Part shown: one piece after another, positions 1 through 12,808 of the stretch
Layout: each line of letters opens with the position of its first letter
Position numbering within the stretch: the stretch's first letter is position 1
Assembly (NCBI RefSeq): GCF_954871325.1
Contig: NC_088775.1
Span: forward strand, 19,631,561 to 19,695,560
DNA from: Gordionus sp. m RMFG-2023
Lineage: Eukaryota > Nematomorpha > Gordioida > Chordodea > Parachordodidae
Length of the DNA: 64,000 bases
Direction of reading: 5' to 3'
Made by a program: the position numbers and the translations under genes
Notes under the pieces: model-generated
What the model saw: only the letters and a program-made list of their open reading frames with translations
What the model was told of the DNA's origin: nothing
The model's database searches: none

Positions 1-325
1 ACATGTTTACAAAACATATTTTTACTTATTTGCTTTAAAAAAATTTAAAAATGTTGATAATTATCGATTATGACAATTGTCACTTTTCTATGGTACGTCT
101 TCAGTGAAATTTTAATTTAACATGTTTCTAAACATATTTTTATTTATTTGCTTTAAAAAAATTTAAAAATGTTGATAATTAACGATTATGACAATTGTCA
201 CTTTTCTATGGTACATCTTCACTTAAATTTTAATTTAACATATTTACAAAACATATTTTTACTTATTTACTTAAAAAAACTCAAAAAAGTTTAAAAATTA
301 CGATTATGACAATTGTAACCTTTAT
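1..325 (-). repeat. 118-bp satellite, three monomers
   Basis: Three tandem monomers, each containing the palindrome TGACAATTGTCA or a close variant, begin near 71, 189 and 307, so the period is 118 bp. Each monomer also has a TTTAATTTAACATGTTT-like block and a run of T and A. The same monomer occurs in the opposite orientation at 23.4-25.6 kb and 53.6-53.8 kb, and in this orientation at 42.5-43 kb. The array runs off the left edge of the window and ends where the C-rich start of a hAT element begins. Confidence 0.9.
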
Positions 326-3300
326 ATCCTTTACCCCACCCCCCCCCTTCCAAAAAAAAAATTTTTGGCCCCCAAACCTGGCCCCCAGAAAAAATCTTTG
401 GCCCCCAAAAGTGGCCCCCAAAAATTTTTCTGCTCCCCCCCCCCCCAATTTGAATTTTTTTTAGAATTGATTATTTTTATATTTTTAAATTGATTATTTT
501 TATATTTTTAAAATAAATTTTGAATATTTATTCTACAAACATGTCTAGTTTGTAAATTTTTTTCTATCCTGTTTTATTTTTATTTTTACCCAATATTCAT
601 TTTTTTTTCCATTTTTTTTTGTTGTGTATAACATTCTCTATAGGTATCACATTTATATTATAATATATAACCAGTTATTTTATTTTACAGCGTTTATTTT
701 AAAATTATGAAGAAACAATCAGTTATTTAATTTTATTTTAGGTTAAAGTAAAACAAATGTCAAGCAACATAACCTCTATAAACTACTAGTAATACTACAT
801 CAGAAATTTAAGAAACTGATTCTTCTCATGGTTAGTATAAATTTATATTATTATTTCATGACTTATATGATATTGATATAGGGCAATACCTTATATTATT
901 ATTTCATATATATTTATTTTATATAAGATAAGAGACAGACATTTATTATTAATATCATCATTTTTGTATAATACATTTAATTATTAAAATAAATATATTC
1001 ACTCATATTTCAAGATATGAATGAAGCTATCTAGAAAATGATCCTCACTACACTCAGGAGGAGGAAGATGGTAAATAGTTTAAAATTTAACCCAAATTTT
1101 TCTATTTATATATTTTTGACAATATCAATAGGAGTAGGAGATTATGGTGTTTCATTATTACATTTTGATTTTAAAACAAATAAAGACGAAGAAGAGACTC
1201 AATCATCTTCATCTAGCAGCTCAGTCTCTCATTGCCAAGAGGCAACTAGTAATTGATTTATAAATATAAAAATATTATATTTTTTGTTAATCTTTAAAGA
1301 TATAATGTTTATGACCTTTTTCTAGTTTTTAATACTGAATATCTATAATTTTACTGATCAACTTTACTGATAATCTTCATCAGGGTTGGGCACTACAGTA
1401 TAGCAAATACTTGTATCTTAAATACAAGATAAATTTTGTATTTGTTCATTTTCAGCATGCCCTTCCTTTGCCCATCCTGATGACCATTATTATTTATGAC
1501 CCTTTCCCTCATTACAATTTTTTAATTATAATATTTTTAGTGTCAAAAAAGTCCTCTAATGGTTCAATTCAAATCCCAGGTGACCTTGGCCAGAATAAAT
1601 CAAATCAAATTAAACAATTACGCGAAAAAAGATATCCATGGAAGGCAAAGATCATTTCAAAAATCATGGTATAGAGGCTGAGACTGGTTGAAGTATAGTG
1701 TAGAAGCTGACGCTGCATTTTGTTTTCCATGTAGGAAATACTTGTGTAATCCAAGTGATCAATTTGGATAAACGGGATTCAGAAATTGGAAAAATGCGTT
1801 AGCTGCCAAGAAGGGACTGCTAAAACACTAGAGCTCAAAAGCTCATTTAAATTCAATTACAATATGGCATGATAAAAATCAAAATATAAACAAAGGTATA
1901 GAAATAACTAAAATGTTGGGAGGTGATCAAATTAATCGTAATCAATATTATATTAAATCAATATTTGATTTGATGCTATTTCTTAGCATACAAGAGCTAC
2001 CTTTCCGTGGGACTGGTTCAACAAATATTACGGATGCTGCCAAAGATGAAAACATAATTTATTCTTCTGGGCTATTTATAGCAATGTTTTCCCTACACCA
2101 TCCAAAAAGACCCTGAATTAAATAAAATTATGAAATTTATACCCCAAAATGCCCAGTATACATCACCACAGATTCAAAACGAAGTAATATCCATTATGGC
2201 AGATATGGTGAAAACTCATAATTCTTTTAAATCATATGCTCAATTTATTATATTAATTTTCTATATATTTATTTATATTATTTAAATATATTATTATTTT
2301 TCAGACAAATATAATAAAAGCGAGATGCCTTTTTTTTGTCTTAAGGCTGAAGAGACAAAAGATGCTTCAGGTTGTGAAAACCTGAGCATAATAATTCGCT
2401 ATATTTTTTCTGGAGAAATCCAAGAAAATTTAATAGGAATCATTAATTTAGAGTGTCTTTCTGCTGAAAGCATTACAGATTGCATTTTAAAGCAACTTAA
2501 TGATCTAAATATTAATTCAGCTAATATAATAAGCCAGGCATATGATGGTGCAAACGTTATGTCTGGCCGAAATGGAGGAGTGCAAACACTTCTTCAAAAA
2601 AAAATTAATAAAAATGTTCCTTTTATACATTGCTACAACCATAAGTTGCATCTTGTGGTTCAAAATTGGTATAATAATATTGTTATTATTTCTAATTTTT
2701 TTAATTTATCAAATGCATTGTATAATTTTTTCAGGCGTTTTAACGTATCCTGTAAATATACAGGCCACACCCATAAGAGACTTTTAGACCAGAGGTGGAC
2801 TGGTCATTTGGAAACATCTCGCATTATTTATGAGAATTTTGAGGCTATTGGTGAAGTATTATTTTACTTTTCTAATAGAACTCTTAATTCTCAGAGGTTT
2901 CAATTCATGATCCAGTCGAAGCCTCTGGTCTTTTATCTCAATGTATTAATATAATAAATTACATTATATTAGCCATCATAATTTATGAGATATTAATTAC
3001 AATAGATCCATTAAATAAGTATCTACAATCAGTAGGTATTAATCTAGTGGATGCTAGAAATTGTATTGATTCTACTATCAATATATTAAAAAATAAAAGA
3101 AGTGATAATTCTTTTGCTTTGATTATGATTAAGGCTGAAAAACTTTAATCAAAATTTAATCTTACTCCCCAAAAATCATCACGGGTACGTAAAACGCCTA
3201 AAAATTTCCAAGATTTTTTAGTTGATAGCAAACTAGAATTCGATTGTGAAAAAGACTCCAATTGGAGTTCTTTAAAAAAGATATATTATGAAATTATAGA

Positions 3301-4008
3301 TAACTTTGTGGATCGTTTTTTAGACCGATTTACAGAAGATGATTTTAATCTTTTTTCATCTTTTAATACATTGTCTCCCCTTGACCCTGATTATTTTTTA
3401 TCAGATAAAATGGCCTTATTAAAATCCCTGTTAAACTTAAATATGGAAACTCTGCATCATGAAATGAAGATAGCAAAAGGATTGCTAGCTTCGGAAGCTA
3501 AAGAAAATCATAATTTTAAAAATATCTTACATATTATGTATAAAAAAAATATAATCATGCATTTAAAGAATTATATAAATGCTACTCAGCAGCGATAATC
3601 ATTGGGATATCAACGGCTTCTTGTGAGGCCTCGTTCTCTACATTAAAGAAAGTTTTATAGAGCAGTAGAGAGTTTATGAAGGATAAACGTAAACATAATT
3701 TAGTATTAATAGTGTATGAAAAAAGAATAACGCAGAATTTATCTTTTAGTTTATTTATATTAAAATTTAAAAATAAAAATCGCCGTATTCTATTATAATA
3801 ATATTTTGTTTTGTATATGCATATTATAGTATTATTTTGTTTTGTATATTCATATTATAGTATTATTTTGTTATTAAATTTTTAATAAAAATAGGAAAAA
3901 ACTTCTATGAATGCGTAATTATTTGTTTGATTTAAAAAAATAGTGCCCCCCCCCCACCCCAAGTAAGCACTTGGCCTCCCTAAGTGAAAATTCCTGACTA
4001 CGGCCCTG
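326..4008 (+). mobile_element. Degenerate hAT element, ZMYM1-like
   Basis: A hAT DNA transposon relic. The right end reads TTCCTGACTACGGCCCTG at 3991-4008, a typical hAT-style end, preceded by a long C run at 3945-3958. The left end is blurred: C-rich and GGCCCCCAAAA-like sequence begins near 330, but no matching inverted repeat or 8-bp duplication is recognisable. Between lie remains of a TTF-type zinc finger, a DUF4371 core and a hAT dimerisation region. A shorter copy of the same family lies near 55.4-55.8 kb. Confidence 0.75.
1550..3770 (+). pseudogene. hAT transposase remnant (TTF zinc finger, DUF4371, dimerisation)
   Basis: Remains of a ZMYM1-like hAT transposase, which would cut and paste its own element. 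Near 1650-1740 the translation gives the zinc-finger segment EADAAFCFPCRKY. At 2325-2954 a 209-residue stretch carries the core motifs KAEETKDASGCE, QAYDGANVMSG, IHCYNHKLHLVV and LLDQRWTGH. Near 3605-3740 comes the dimerisation region (ASCEASFSTLKKVL). Frames change several times and stop codons are present, for example between the core and the dimerisation region, so the gene is dead. A segment of about 95 bp ending in TTTTTCAG at 2304 could be an old intron. Confidence 0.85.
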
Positions 4009-5732
4009 AATCACTGAAACCATCTTGAAACATGCTCAACTAGCTTATTTTAATTAAAATTATTTTTAAAGGTTCTGAGATGAGTATGTCACTTTTATAC
4101 TTTACATTAAATATAAAACATTAATTATGACAAAACACCAAATATTAAAAAATATGTAATAGTTAAATTCTCACATTTACAACTTATGAAAAATAATATT
4201 TTTCTAAGATCAAAAAATAAAGTAAAAGCATATATCTCAAAAATTTTATTTTTAAAAAATCACAAAATATTTGTATAAAAAATTTTAGGATTAAAAATGT
4301 TTTATTATAATAAAGATTTTCTTACTAAAGATTTTAGTAAAATCTTATTTTAGCAAGCTCAAATTTATTTTAGCGAAAAATTTTCGTAAAAAATTAATCT
4401 ACAAAGATTTTTTCCTCAAAATTTTGGGCGAAAAAAATCTTTAAATTAAAATTTGAAGATTTTTGTTAAAACCTGATGCATACAAAATAAATTAACATAT
4501 AAATAATTAAAAATACAAGTCTAAGAATAGATTTTTTAATACAAAATCTATTTATTACAGTATAAAATATTTTCGATTGCTGATATAAAAAAATTTTGCG
4601 TCTAAAGAATTACAAGTGATAAAAAAGATTAATTAATTTATACATATGCCTCAATTGATAATGGTTTTCAAAACATAATAATATAATTCTTAGCAACATA
4701 CATTGTCATGAAACTAATAGCTACCATTTTAGACAAAGTTTTATAGAATGGACTAATAAGGAAAATTTTATAGGCCTAATCAAATCAACAATTCTTGAAG
4801 AAGAGATTATAAACGACCATCATAAAACTATATGGTGGTTAGATCTTCCTCTTAGATGATATGATGGAAGCTAGATAAGTATCCGAGAAAATTATTGTGA
4901 GATATTAAATTTCTAAAAGATTATCTTCCATTTTTAATTATATATAAACGACTACACAGTTGACCATTATTGCATATCTAAAATATGCTATCATATGCTC
5001 TCAGCAGCTATACTAATAATCTTAACTTACATTGCCACACAAATGATAGATGCTGGTTAATTTGCAGTCATAACCATGACACTCACGATGTTAACTCTTA
5101 GAATTCATTATGTTAGATAAATTGATAAAACAAAAACACTAAAAATCTTTAGAAGAAATTATGTAAATATATTGAAGCCTTAAGTTATTTACACGGCAAG
5201 GATGCCATATTAGAAATGAAACATTTTAACCAGAGTGATATGATGAAAGCAATTAAGATTTTATATATTATTGTCTCACTACATCGAGTTGGGATATTAT
5301 ATCTTAAAATAATAGTAGTTTGTAATAATATCAAAAATATACTTATATTAAAAATTTAACTCGAAACTGTTTTTCAAATAAGAAAAAAAATAGTTTTCCT
5401 AAAAGCACATAAAAAAAAGAGAAGAAAAGATATCTAATTTATTATATCCATTGTGGGATGAATAATAAGATGTTTAATCTTTAATAAACTGTAATATTTT
5501 ATATAACTGTCAAATACGTCTCTAAAAGTGGCATTTTACCTAATATTTTATTATCAATTATATATAATAGGGAATTATAAACTATATGTCTACTTTTTTA
5601 TAAAGACAATCTACTATACTTATTTGGACCTTGAAAATATTTTTAGGAATAGACATGGTAATTTAATTTAAAAATGAATAATATAGTTGATTAGTAATTT
5701 TGAACTCAGCTAATTACAATAACAAATCTCTG
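4009..5732. other. AT-rich spacer, no gene seen
   Basis: About 1.7 kb of AT-rich sequence with no open frame I can relate to a protein and no tandem repeat of note. It includes some direct AAAGATTTT-type repetition near 4300-4450. Confidence 0.5.
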
Positions 5733-6514
5733 CTTCCACAGCAACAAAGTCGGCCTAACCATCAACTACAATAAAACTTTTATCATGCCATCCCCAGAGG
5801 CGTCAATATCTAACAACATTTGAGGGAAATGAAATCAAAATAGTCAATAATTTCAAATATCTTGGCGTGCTTATTGATAATAAAGGAAACATCAGTGGCG
5901 AAATCGAAGCCTACTAAAAAAATGCCAAAATAACCTTTATGAAATATTAAAGACTATGGACAGCCAGAGAGATATCAGCCAAAACGAGACTCCGAATATT
6001 TAACGCTACAGTCATTCCAGTCCTCCTCTACGGCAGCGACACTTGGAAAATAAATAAATCCCAGACAAAGAAAATACAGGTTTTCGTAAACCGCTGTCTG
6101 CGCCAGCTCAACGGTATTTTATATCCAAGATTAATTTCAAATGCCAGCCTATGGCGAATCTCAAAAAATGTCCCAATCGAGACTACTCTCAAAAAAGGAC
6201 ACATCCCACTCTTTGGTCATATCATCAGAAACTTCAGACAAAACATAGTTCATGAGGCTATAATCTGGCTCCAGTCTCATGAAAGTAAAACCTACGGTAA
6301 ATATAAGTCATATTGGCTATACAGAATGTTATAAGAAGTCATAAGCCTAAATCTGACGATGGAACAATTCTCTAAACAATAAGGCTCAATAAAAAAGCTT
6401 CCAAAAATCAAATCCAGCTACCTAAACCTCCAAATCTCTCAGCCCTACCCCCCTTTAGCATAAGCACCACCTTCCTCCCGCCATGGTAAACAAACATTTA
6501 TTTATTTATTTATA
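5733..6514 (+). pseudogene. LINE fragment: C-terminal reverse transcriptase and 3' tail
   Basis: Translation with several frame changes and stops gives the C-terminal half of a non-LTR reverse transcriptase. Readable parts are VGLTINYNKTFIMPSP, FKYLGVLIDNKGNISGEI, TAREISAKTRLRIFNATVI, LLYGSDTWKINKSQTKKI and VFVNRCLRQLNGI. The pairing of FKYLG with RCLR..GI is typical of RTE- or CR1-like LINEs. The coding remnant is followed by a non-coding tail and then repeated TTTA near 6495-6514, as expected at a LINE 3' end. The 5' part is missing, the usual 5' truncation. The exact clade cannot be settled by eye. Confidence 0.85.
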
Positions 6515-7195
6515 AAACTCCTCATTACCTAACCTTGATATAACTATCCAAAATATACTTAACTAATACTATCACCCCTCTAATCTAATATTCAAGTAGT
6601 AAGGCAGGTTTATTAACAAAATATATCATATTTATATTAAACAAACAAATTCAATATAGACCATAAACTTAAAATTAACCAATACCTCTCCCTATAATAT
6701 ACATTTTACTTAATCGGGTACGGGCTTTTCTCTCTCTTCTTATCTCCGGTAGGCGTTTAAGCAAGTGGTTTCGCCTCTTGCGCGCACAGGTAACTGCAGC
6801 CTGCCCAAAAATTGTGGATGGGCTCATCTCATAGGCTACCCCCAAATTTCTTAACCCAATTAGATGGGACGAGATAGTTAAAGGGCGATTGCGCTTATTA
6901 TGACGTATGACGTATGACAATATTAAATTTGTTAATTTTAAATTAATATATGATTATATTTATTTAATTAGGGTTATATAATAATTTAAAATAAAAGTCA
7001 ATTAAGCTTTAATTGTTAATGCTAAATTTATAGAGTGATATTGATATTCAATTATTCAATTATTAACACAGAATTTGATTGCAAGCTGACATAGTGAGAA
7101 TATAATTTATGTGTTCATTTAATAAAAATTTAGATAATCTTATTAATTTTTAAATAATAAAATTAAATATATATATTACGTAATAGAATTAGAAA
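6515..7195. other. Spacer with one unrecognised 81-residue frame
   Basis: Mostly AT-rich. At 6675-6920 on the minus strand is an 81-residue basic open frame in locally GC-richer DNA. It contains SPSTIFGQAAV and KRRNHLLKRLPEIRRERKAR. I do not recognise it; a helix-turn-helix from a transposase is possible but unproven. Confidence 0.3.
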
Positions 7196-7346
7196 AGAAA
7201 TCGTTCAGGGGGGGGGGATCAAAACAATTTATTTTTAGTTAAAGGGGATATGGGGATATTAAAGAGCTATAAAAAAAATTCCTTCAGGGGGCTATTCAAA
7301 TTAGGGGGTTGGAGCCCCTGCGCGCCCCTCCCTAGTGACGCCACTG
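7196..7346 (+). mobile_element. Solitary hAT 3' end
   Basis: G-runs, AT-rich sequence and GGAGCCCCTGCGCGCCCC lead to CCTAGTGACGCCACTG at 7331-7346, the reverse complement of a CAGTGGCG-type hAT terminus. No matching left end or target duplication was found, so this is a truncated relic. It ends about 500 bp upstream of the NSF start. Confidence 0.6.
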
Positions 7347-7839
7347 TTCTAATATTTCAAATATTAAATTTTTAATAATAATTACAAAATGATAATTTTT
7401 TTAAATAATATTTTAAAATTTTCCATTAATAGCAAATTCTAGACTCACCTGGCTGTGTTATCTGCTAGCTTAAAGAATAGTATTTTTTAAAATATTTTAA
7501 AATATAGATTAGAGCTTATAACGAAATAATTTTTATCACATCTGTTCACATTAATGCAAAACTAGTTTTATCTTTTGAGATAATCGAATAATTAAGTAAA
7601 TCTGAAAAATGTATATATCATTATTTCATTTTATGATAAAAAAAATATACTTTTATGGGAATTCCCTAGAAAAAAATTATATTAAGAGAATTGATATTAC
7701 TCAAGGTTTAATTTGAATTGATTATTATATAAATTTAAATAATAAAAAAAATGATATTCTCGGGTAGATTTCTTTCATTTGATGTCTGACGACAGGTATC
7801 ACACACTTTTTTTATAACAGATCATATTCACATTCCCAT

Positions 7840-10173
7840 ATGGAAACTCGAAAATTACGTGTTGTAAAACTCCCTTCAGAAGATTTATCCTATACTAATT
7901 GTGCCGCGGTAAACGTCAAAGAATATCCCGTAAATGTAATTCATATTGAAATTAATTCTTGTAATCGGTGGTTTGTTTTTTCAATTCGTAAAATTTCTGA
8001 CATTCAGTTGGGGAGTATTGGATTTTCTTTGCCTCATCGCAAATGGGCAAGTTTATCAATTGAGGCATTAGTTGATGCAAGACCTTTTAAATTTAACCCA
8101 AAGTCGCAATATATAAGTAAGATAAGATTCAATATAGATTTTTGGAGTAAAAAGGTTCCACTTCAAGAACCATTTGATACTGATAAAATGGCAAATGATA
8201 TTATGACACAATATTCAAATGTTGCTTTTTCCATTGATCAGCAAATCCCATACAATTTTATGAATAAAAAATTATTATCAATTGTAGTTAAAGAATTAGA
8301 ATGTGCAGATGTTAAAGATAAAAATATTGAAATTAAGAAACAAAATATTGGAATTCTTATGCCAAATTCAATCATATTATTTGATAAACCTGAGGATTCC
8401 TCTATACTTCTAACTGGGAAATCTCGAGGAAAAGTATCATATCAATCAATTATAAATCCTGATTGGGATTTTCAAAAAATGGGTATAGGGGGTTTAGATA
8501 CAGAATTTTCTGCTATATTCAGAAGAGCATTTGCATCAAGAGTCTTTCCTCCAGAAGTTATCGAACTACTTGGATGTAAACATGTTAAAGGAATTTTACT
8601 TTTTGGTCCACCAGGTACTGGTAAAACCTTGATGGCAAGACAAATTGGGAAAATGTTAAATTCACGTGAACCAATTATAGTTAATGGACCTCAAATATTA
8701 GATAAATATGTTGGAGAATCTGAAGCAAATATACGGAAGTTATTTGCACCTGCAGAAGAAGAGGAGAAACGATTAGGACCTATGAGTGGACTTCATATTA
8801 TTATATTTGATGAAATTGATGCAATATGTAAATCTAGAGGATCTGTAGCAGGTAATACTGGTGTTCATGATACAGTTGTCAATCAATTATTGGCTAAAAT
8901 TGATGGGGTTGATCAGTTAAATAATATTTTAGTCATTGGAATGACTAATCGCAAAGATATGATAGATGATGCACTATTAAGGCCTGGTAGATTGGAAGTT
9001 CAAATGGAAATTGGATTACCAAGTGAAGAGGGTAGGCTACAAATAATAAAAATTCATACAGCAAAAATGGTAGAAAACAAAAAATTGGCAAGTGATGTAG
9101 ATCTTAAGAAATTAGCTGAGCTTACAAGAAATTTTAGTGGTGCTGAAATTGAAGGATTGGTTAGAGCTGCACAGTCTTCTGCTCTTAACAGACTGATTAA
9201 AGCAACAAACAAAGTTAAAGTGGATCCTGATGCCATTGAAAAAATAATGATTGGCATGGATGATTTTCTCAATGCGCTTGAAAATGATATTAAACCAAGC
9301 TTTGGAGCAAGCTATGAGCAAGTTGAAAACTATATTTCACATGGCATTATCACATGGGGAAAAATTATTACAGAAATATTAGAGGATGGTGATTTATTTG
9401 TTCAACAGGTTAATAGGATTTATTATGTACTATAATATTTTACCTATTTATAGGTTAAAAATAGTGAAAGTAAATGTTTGATAAGTGTTTTACTAGATGG
9501 TACACCTGGTAGTGGGAAAACTGCTCTTGCTGCCAAAATTGCACTCACCTCAAATTTCCCATTTGTAAAAGTGGTATCTCCTGAAGATATGATCGCATTT
9601 ACTGAACCAGCCAAATGTCAATACATAAAAAAAATATTTGATGATGCTTACAAATCTGAACTGAGTTGTATAATAGTTGATGACATAGAAAGATTGCTAG
9701 AATATAGTCCTGTAGGGCCACGCTATTCAAATTTAGTTCTCCAAACACTATTAATTCTTCTAAAAAAGGAACCTCCATATGGATCCAAAGGTGTCCACAA
9801 ACGTATGCTTGTACTAGGAACCACTAGCGAGCCTTCAATTGCAAAAGATTTGGGGATTATATCAGCCTTTACATCAACTATAAGAATATTTAATTTATCA
9901 ACAGGACAACATGTGATTAATGTCTTGGAAGTTTTAGACTTTTTCGAGGCACCCGAGTTAGAGGCCATATCAAATAAAATTAGATATTCAAAATGTTTTG
10001 TTGGTATTAAGAAGCTTATTGCCATCGCTGATTTATCGAGACAATCGGAACCTCTATATAGGGCCATCAAATTTATAAGTAAAATGGAAGAAGAGGGAGG
10101 CTTACAATTGCATCCTGAAACTTATGAAATGACAGATAATGACTATGAAAGAACATTTAATGGGAAACACTGA
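7840..10173 (+). CDS. NSF: N-ethylmaleimide-sensitive factor (NSF), AAA+ ATPase
   Basis: NSF is the hexameric ATPase that, with SNAP adaptors, disassembles SNARE complexes after membrane fusion and acts at cytoplasmic membrane faces. The coding sequence has two exons, 7840-9408 and 9454-10173, joined across a 45-nt intron on a codon boundary to give about 762 residues (human 744). The N domain spans about residues 1-200. D1 has Walker A GPPGTGKT at 256-263, Walker B IIIFDEID ending at 327, and RPGRLE at 381-386. D2 has Walker A GTPGSGKT at 539-546 and Walker B IIVDDIER around 596-603. Motif order and spacing match animal NSF. The C-terminus is longer than in vertebrates. The start is the first ATG of the open frame, followed by G, and the next in-frame methionine is far inside the N domain. 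Nothing looks broken, and this is probably the only complete housekeeping gene here. Confidence 0.97.
9409..9453 (+). other. NSF: 45-nt intron in NSF
   Basis: CAG|GTTAATAGG at the left and TTTATAG|GTT at the right are consensus-like GT-AG boundaries. Removing these 45 nt joins DGDLFVQQ to VKNSESKCLISVLL, matching the conserved linker between D1 and D2 (human LLVQQTKNS...SVLL). The intron length is a multiple of three but contains an in-frame stop, so a retained copy would give a truncated protein of 531 residues. Confidence 0.93.
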
Positions 10174-10258
10174 TTTATTATGCTTAATCAGTAGATTATA
10201 TAAATATTTACAGGTGCAATCAATAATATTTTAAAAATGTTTGATTCCAAAAATTTAT

Positions 10259-10322
10259 AATAAAGATCTTGTAAATGTTTAATTATATGTAAATAGAGAT
10301 TTCATTGTACTTTATTAATAAA
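10259..10322 (+). promoter_or_regulatory. Two AATAAA poly(A) signals after NSF
   Basis: AATAAA occurs at 10259-10264 and 10317-10322, about 85 and 145 nt after the NSF stop codon. These are plausible positions for a short 3' UTR. In such AT-rich DNA the hexamer also arises by chance, so which is used is unknown. Confidence 0.5.
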
Positions 10323-11110
10323 GGACTCAGAAATTTAAAATTATTTGGTTGGAATTTTGAGACCACACACAAAACAAAGGCTTAATTATAAATAACCCCA
10401 AACCCGGGGCATTGTTAACCAGTAGGATTCAAACCCCTTTCAGAAATTTTTTCCAATTAAATTCTTGTTAGCAAAGTTTCCATAAAATAGATTTAAAAAT
10501 TCCTGAATCCTATCTCTTTCACATAGCAGGATATTTTCTCGAAATTTGTGAATTAATGTTATGCACAAATTGGTTACTAATTTAGTAATGCATATTGAAT
10601 ATGCTCATATGAGACATTAACAGGGCTTACAAATTGAGCAGAAGTGTTTAACATTGTATTATTATTTAAAACTACGCCTTTTTATTTAAATGTAAGTATT
10701 ATTTTTTTTCTTCTAAAACACATCTTTTTAGATTTGAATTGTCCAACAAATAAATGAATATTAGATGGAACACGAATCGTACGACTTTTTCTGTGACATT
10801 TTGCATGACAAAATCGTAATTCAGTACATAGTTTTAATCTCGAAATAATAAAATAATGTTCTATTAATCGTGCAATGATTGGATTGAAGTGCTCTACTTT
10901 TTTTAAAAATAGAAAACCAACCTTAAAATTTCAGAAATATATTAATATTATAGACATAAGTAACTTTAGTACCCGATACAAACACAGTCGAAATCACATT
11001 CTTTCTTATCGGGTTGGAAATTTTTAGATCAAACTTTTATTAATCAATTTATGGCTCAATGTTGGCTAAAAATTAATATATGAGGATAATTATTATTTTT
11101 GGAGATAGAA
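10323..11110. other. Spacer, no gene seen
   Basis: About 790 bp of AT-rich sequence downstream of NSF with no recognisable coding frame, repeat array or RNA gene. Confidence 0.5.
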
Positions 11111-11296
11111 ATTGAAAGTAGAGATCTGCAAATAAAAAAATTGGGTTCGGGCTGGGTCAGGTCTATTTTTTTAAAATTCGGGCCGAGTCGGGTGAGGCTT
11201 TGAAATTTTTGTTAAATATATCTAAATTTTATGTTGAATTTTTTATGTGAAATAAAAATATTTAATTTTATTTATAGAATCTAGACACCATATAGC

Positions 11297-12808
11297 CCGG
11301 GATATGAACCCTTCGACAAAAAAAAGGGTCCGGGTTCGGGTACAGCAATAAAATTTAAAAAGGGTCCGGGTTCAGAGAACATAAAAAAATGACTCAAAAT
11401 AAGACTTTTTTCATTTATTATTATACTTCAATATATACATATTCATAATTTACAAATAAAAAATTTTAAAATGAAATAATTTATATTATAAATGTTTTAT
11501 TCAATCGCACAATCATAATATCTTCTAAAATATCATCTTTGAGATTTCCATGTAAATTAGACTATATATTTCAAAGATGAAAATCCACGTTCTACGCTTA
11601 CCTAAAATAGATAGTAATCTTATTGTACTTGTGTCACCGGTACATCCATGACGATTCTAGACAAGATATATATAGATATATTGGAGAATTTTCTTCCCAG
11701 AATTTTAAAATATTAGTAAGTATCCTTATATATTCTCTTTAACTTCTGAGAACTTTTCTATTAATGATGCAATAGGCATTTTTTTAATCCTTTCTATCTG
11801 ATAATTTGATTTTTTTTCCTCTATCTAAAAGTAAAATTTCAAGATCATCAATGTTGCTATCATTATAATTATTATCACCACAACCAGTAGGTATTATTGT
11901 CGTTAATGGAGTTTTGCGTACACCATAAATCCTTAATATGAGCTTTAGTCATTTCTTTTTGCTCGATACTCAAGAACTCGTGATATCGAGTGTCTAAATA
12001 TATAGAAGCATTTGTTGCTCTCGAATTTCATGTTTTCTAATATTTCGTATGAAAAAGGTCTAGTAAATCTTTCTATATCTAATCCATATGCCTTAAAAAT
12101 CAGATAAACATAATTGTTCTCTTCGTAATCTTAATGTTGTTATTATTAAAGGAACTAATACACTAAGGTCCTTTATTTGGCACCAATCATATTCCGACAA
12201 AATAACTTCACATGCTCCTATAATAAAATCATTGCAGAAATTTTTCAAACTTAATAATCGTTCTAGCATCATACAAATTGAGGATCAACGTGTTGTGCAA
12301 TCTAATATTGCCATTGACCTTTTCATTGATTTTAATATTCTTACAATTGTGGGAGTTCTTAAATAATGATAGTTTCAAAATGATTATTTTTAAGCAGTCA
12401 TTAATAGCCAATTGTAGAGTATGGGCTGCACATCTGATGTAATATATATTTGTGGGGGAAATCTATTAATAAATTTACATAATAAAATATTATTACCTAC
12501 ACTAGCAATAATTTATGATATCAATCTCTAAATAAAATAGAAATCCAGGAAGAAAATTGAAAGAAAAACGCGAAGATAAAATAAATGATTCCGCGAAAAA
12601 AAGTTAATAAAATTTTAAAAAAATTTATATTATTTTTTAAAAAATTTTTATATTATTTTTAAAAAATTTTTATAATATTTTTTAAAAACTATTTTTTAAA
12701 TATTTTTTATGACACCTAGAACCCTTGGACCCTTTACTTTTAAAAAGGGTCCGGGTTCGGGTACAGACAAAATACGAAGGTTCAGGAAGGTTCGGGTTCA
12801 CATCCCTG
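11297..12808 (-). mobile_element. hAT element nested in another hAT
   Basis: Perfect 8-bp duplications CATATAGC at 11289-11296 and 12809-12816 flank a 1512-bp element. Its ends are CCGGGATATGAACCC and, read inward on the other strand, CAGGGATGTGAACCC. Copies of GGGTCCGGGTTCGGGTACAG lie near both ends. It carries a minus-strand transposase remnant of Ac/ZBED type and sits wholly inside the 11119-12978 element, so it is the younger insertion. Confidence 0.92.
11500..12450 (-). pseudogene. Ac/ZBED-like hAT transposase remnant
   Basis: Reading right to left on the minus strand, 12440-12229 gives CAAHTLQLAINDCLK and following residues, the conserved hAT segment with the CxxH core. Near 12010-11940 comes ASIYLDTRYHEFLS, the IYLDPRYK-like block. 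Near 11600-11550 comes ERGFSSLKYIV, the dimerisation motif. The three blocks are in the correct order for a hAT transposase. Frames shift and stops interrupt them, and the N-terminal BED finger is not recognisable. The gene is internally shortened and dead. Confidence 0.8.

Noticed and set aside
6675-6920. Tc1/mariner-type helix-turn-helix gene
   Set aside because: Only a vague resemblance to a DNA-binding region; no DDE domain or inverted ends nearby.
9054-9321. Minus-strand frames inside NSF
   Set aside because: They are shadows of the conserved NSF coding strand.
9478-10173. A separate second gene encoding the NSF D2 domain
   Set aside because: Splicing out 45 nt at 9409-9453 joins it in frame to D1 with the conserved linker, so it is exon 2 of the same gene.
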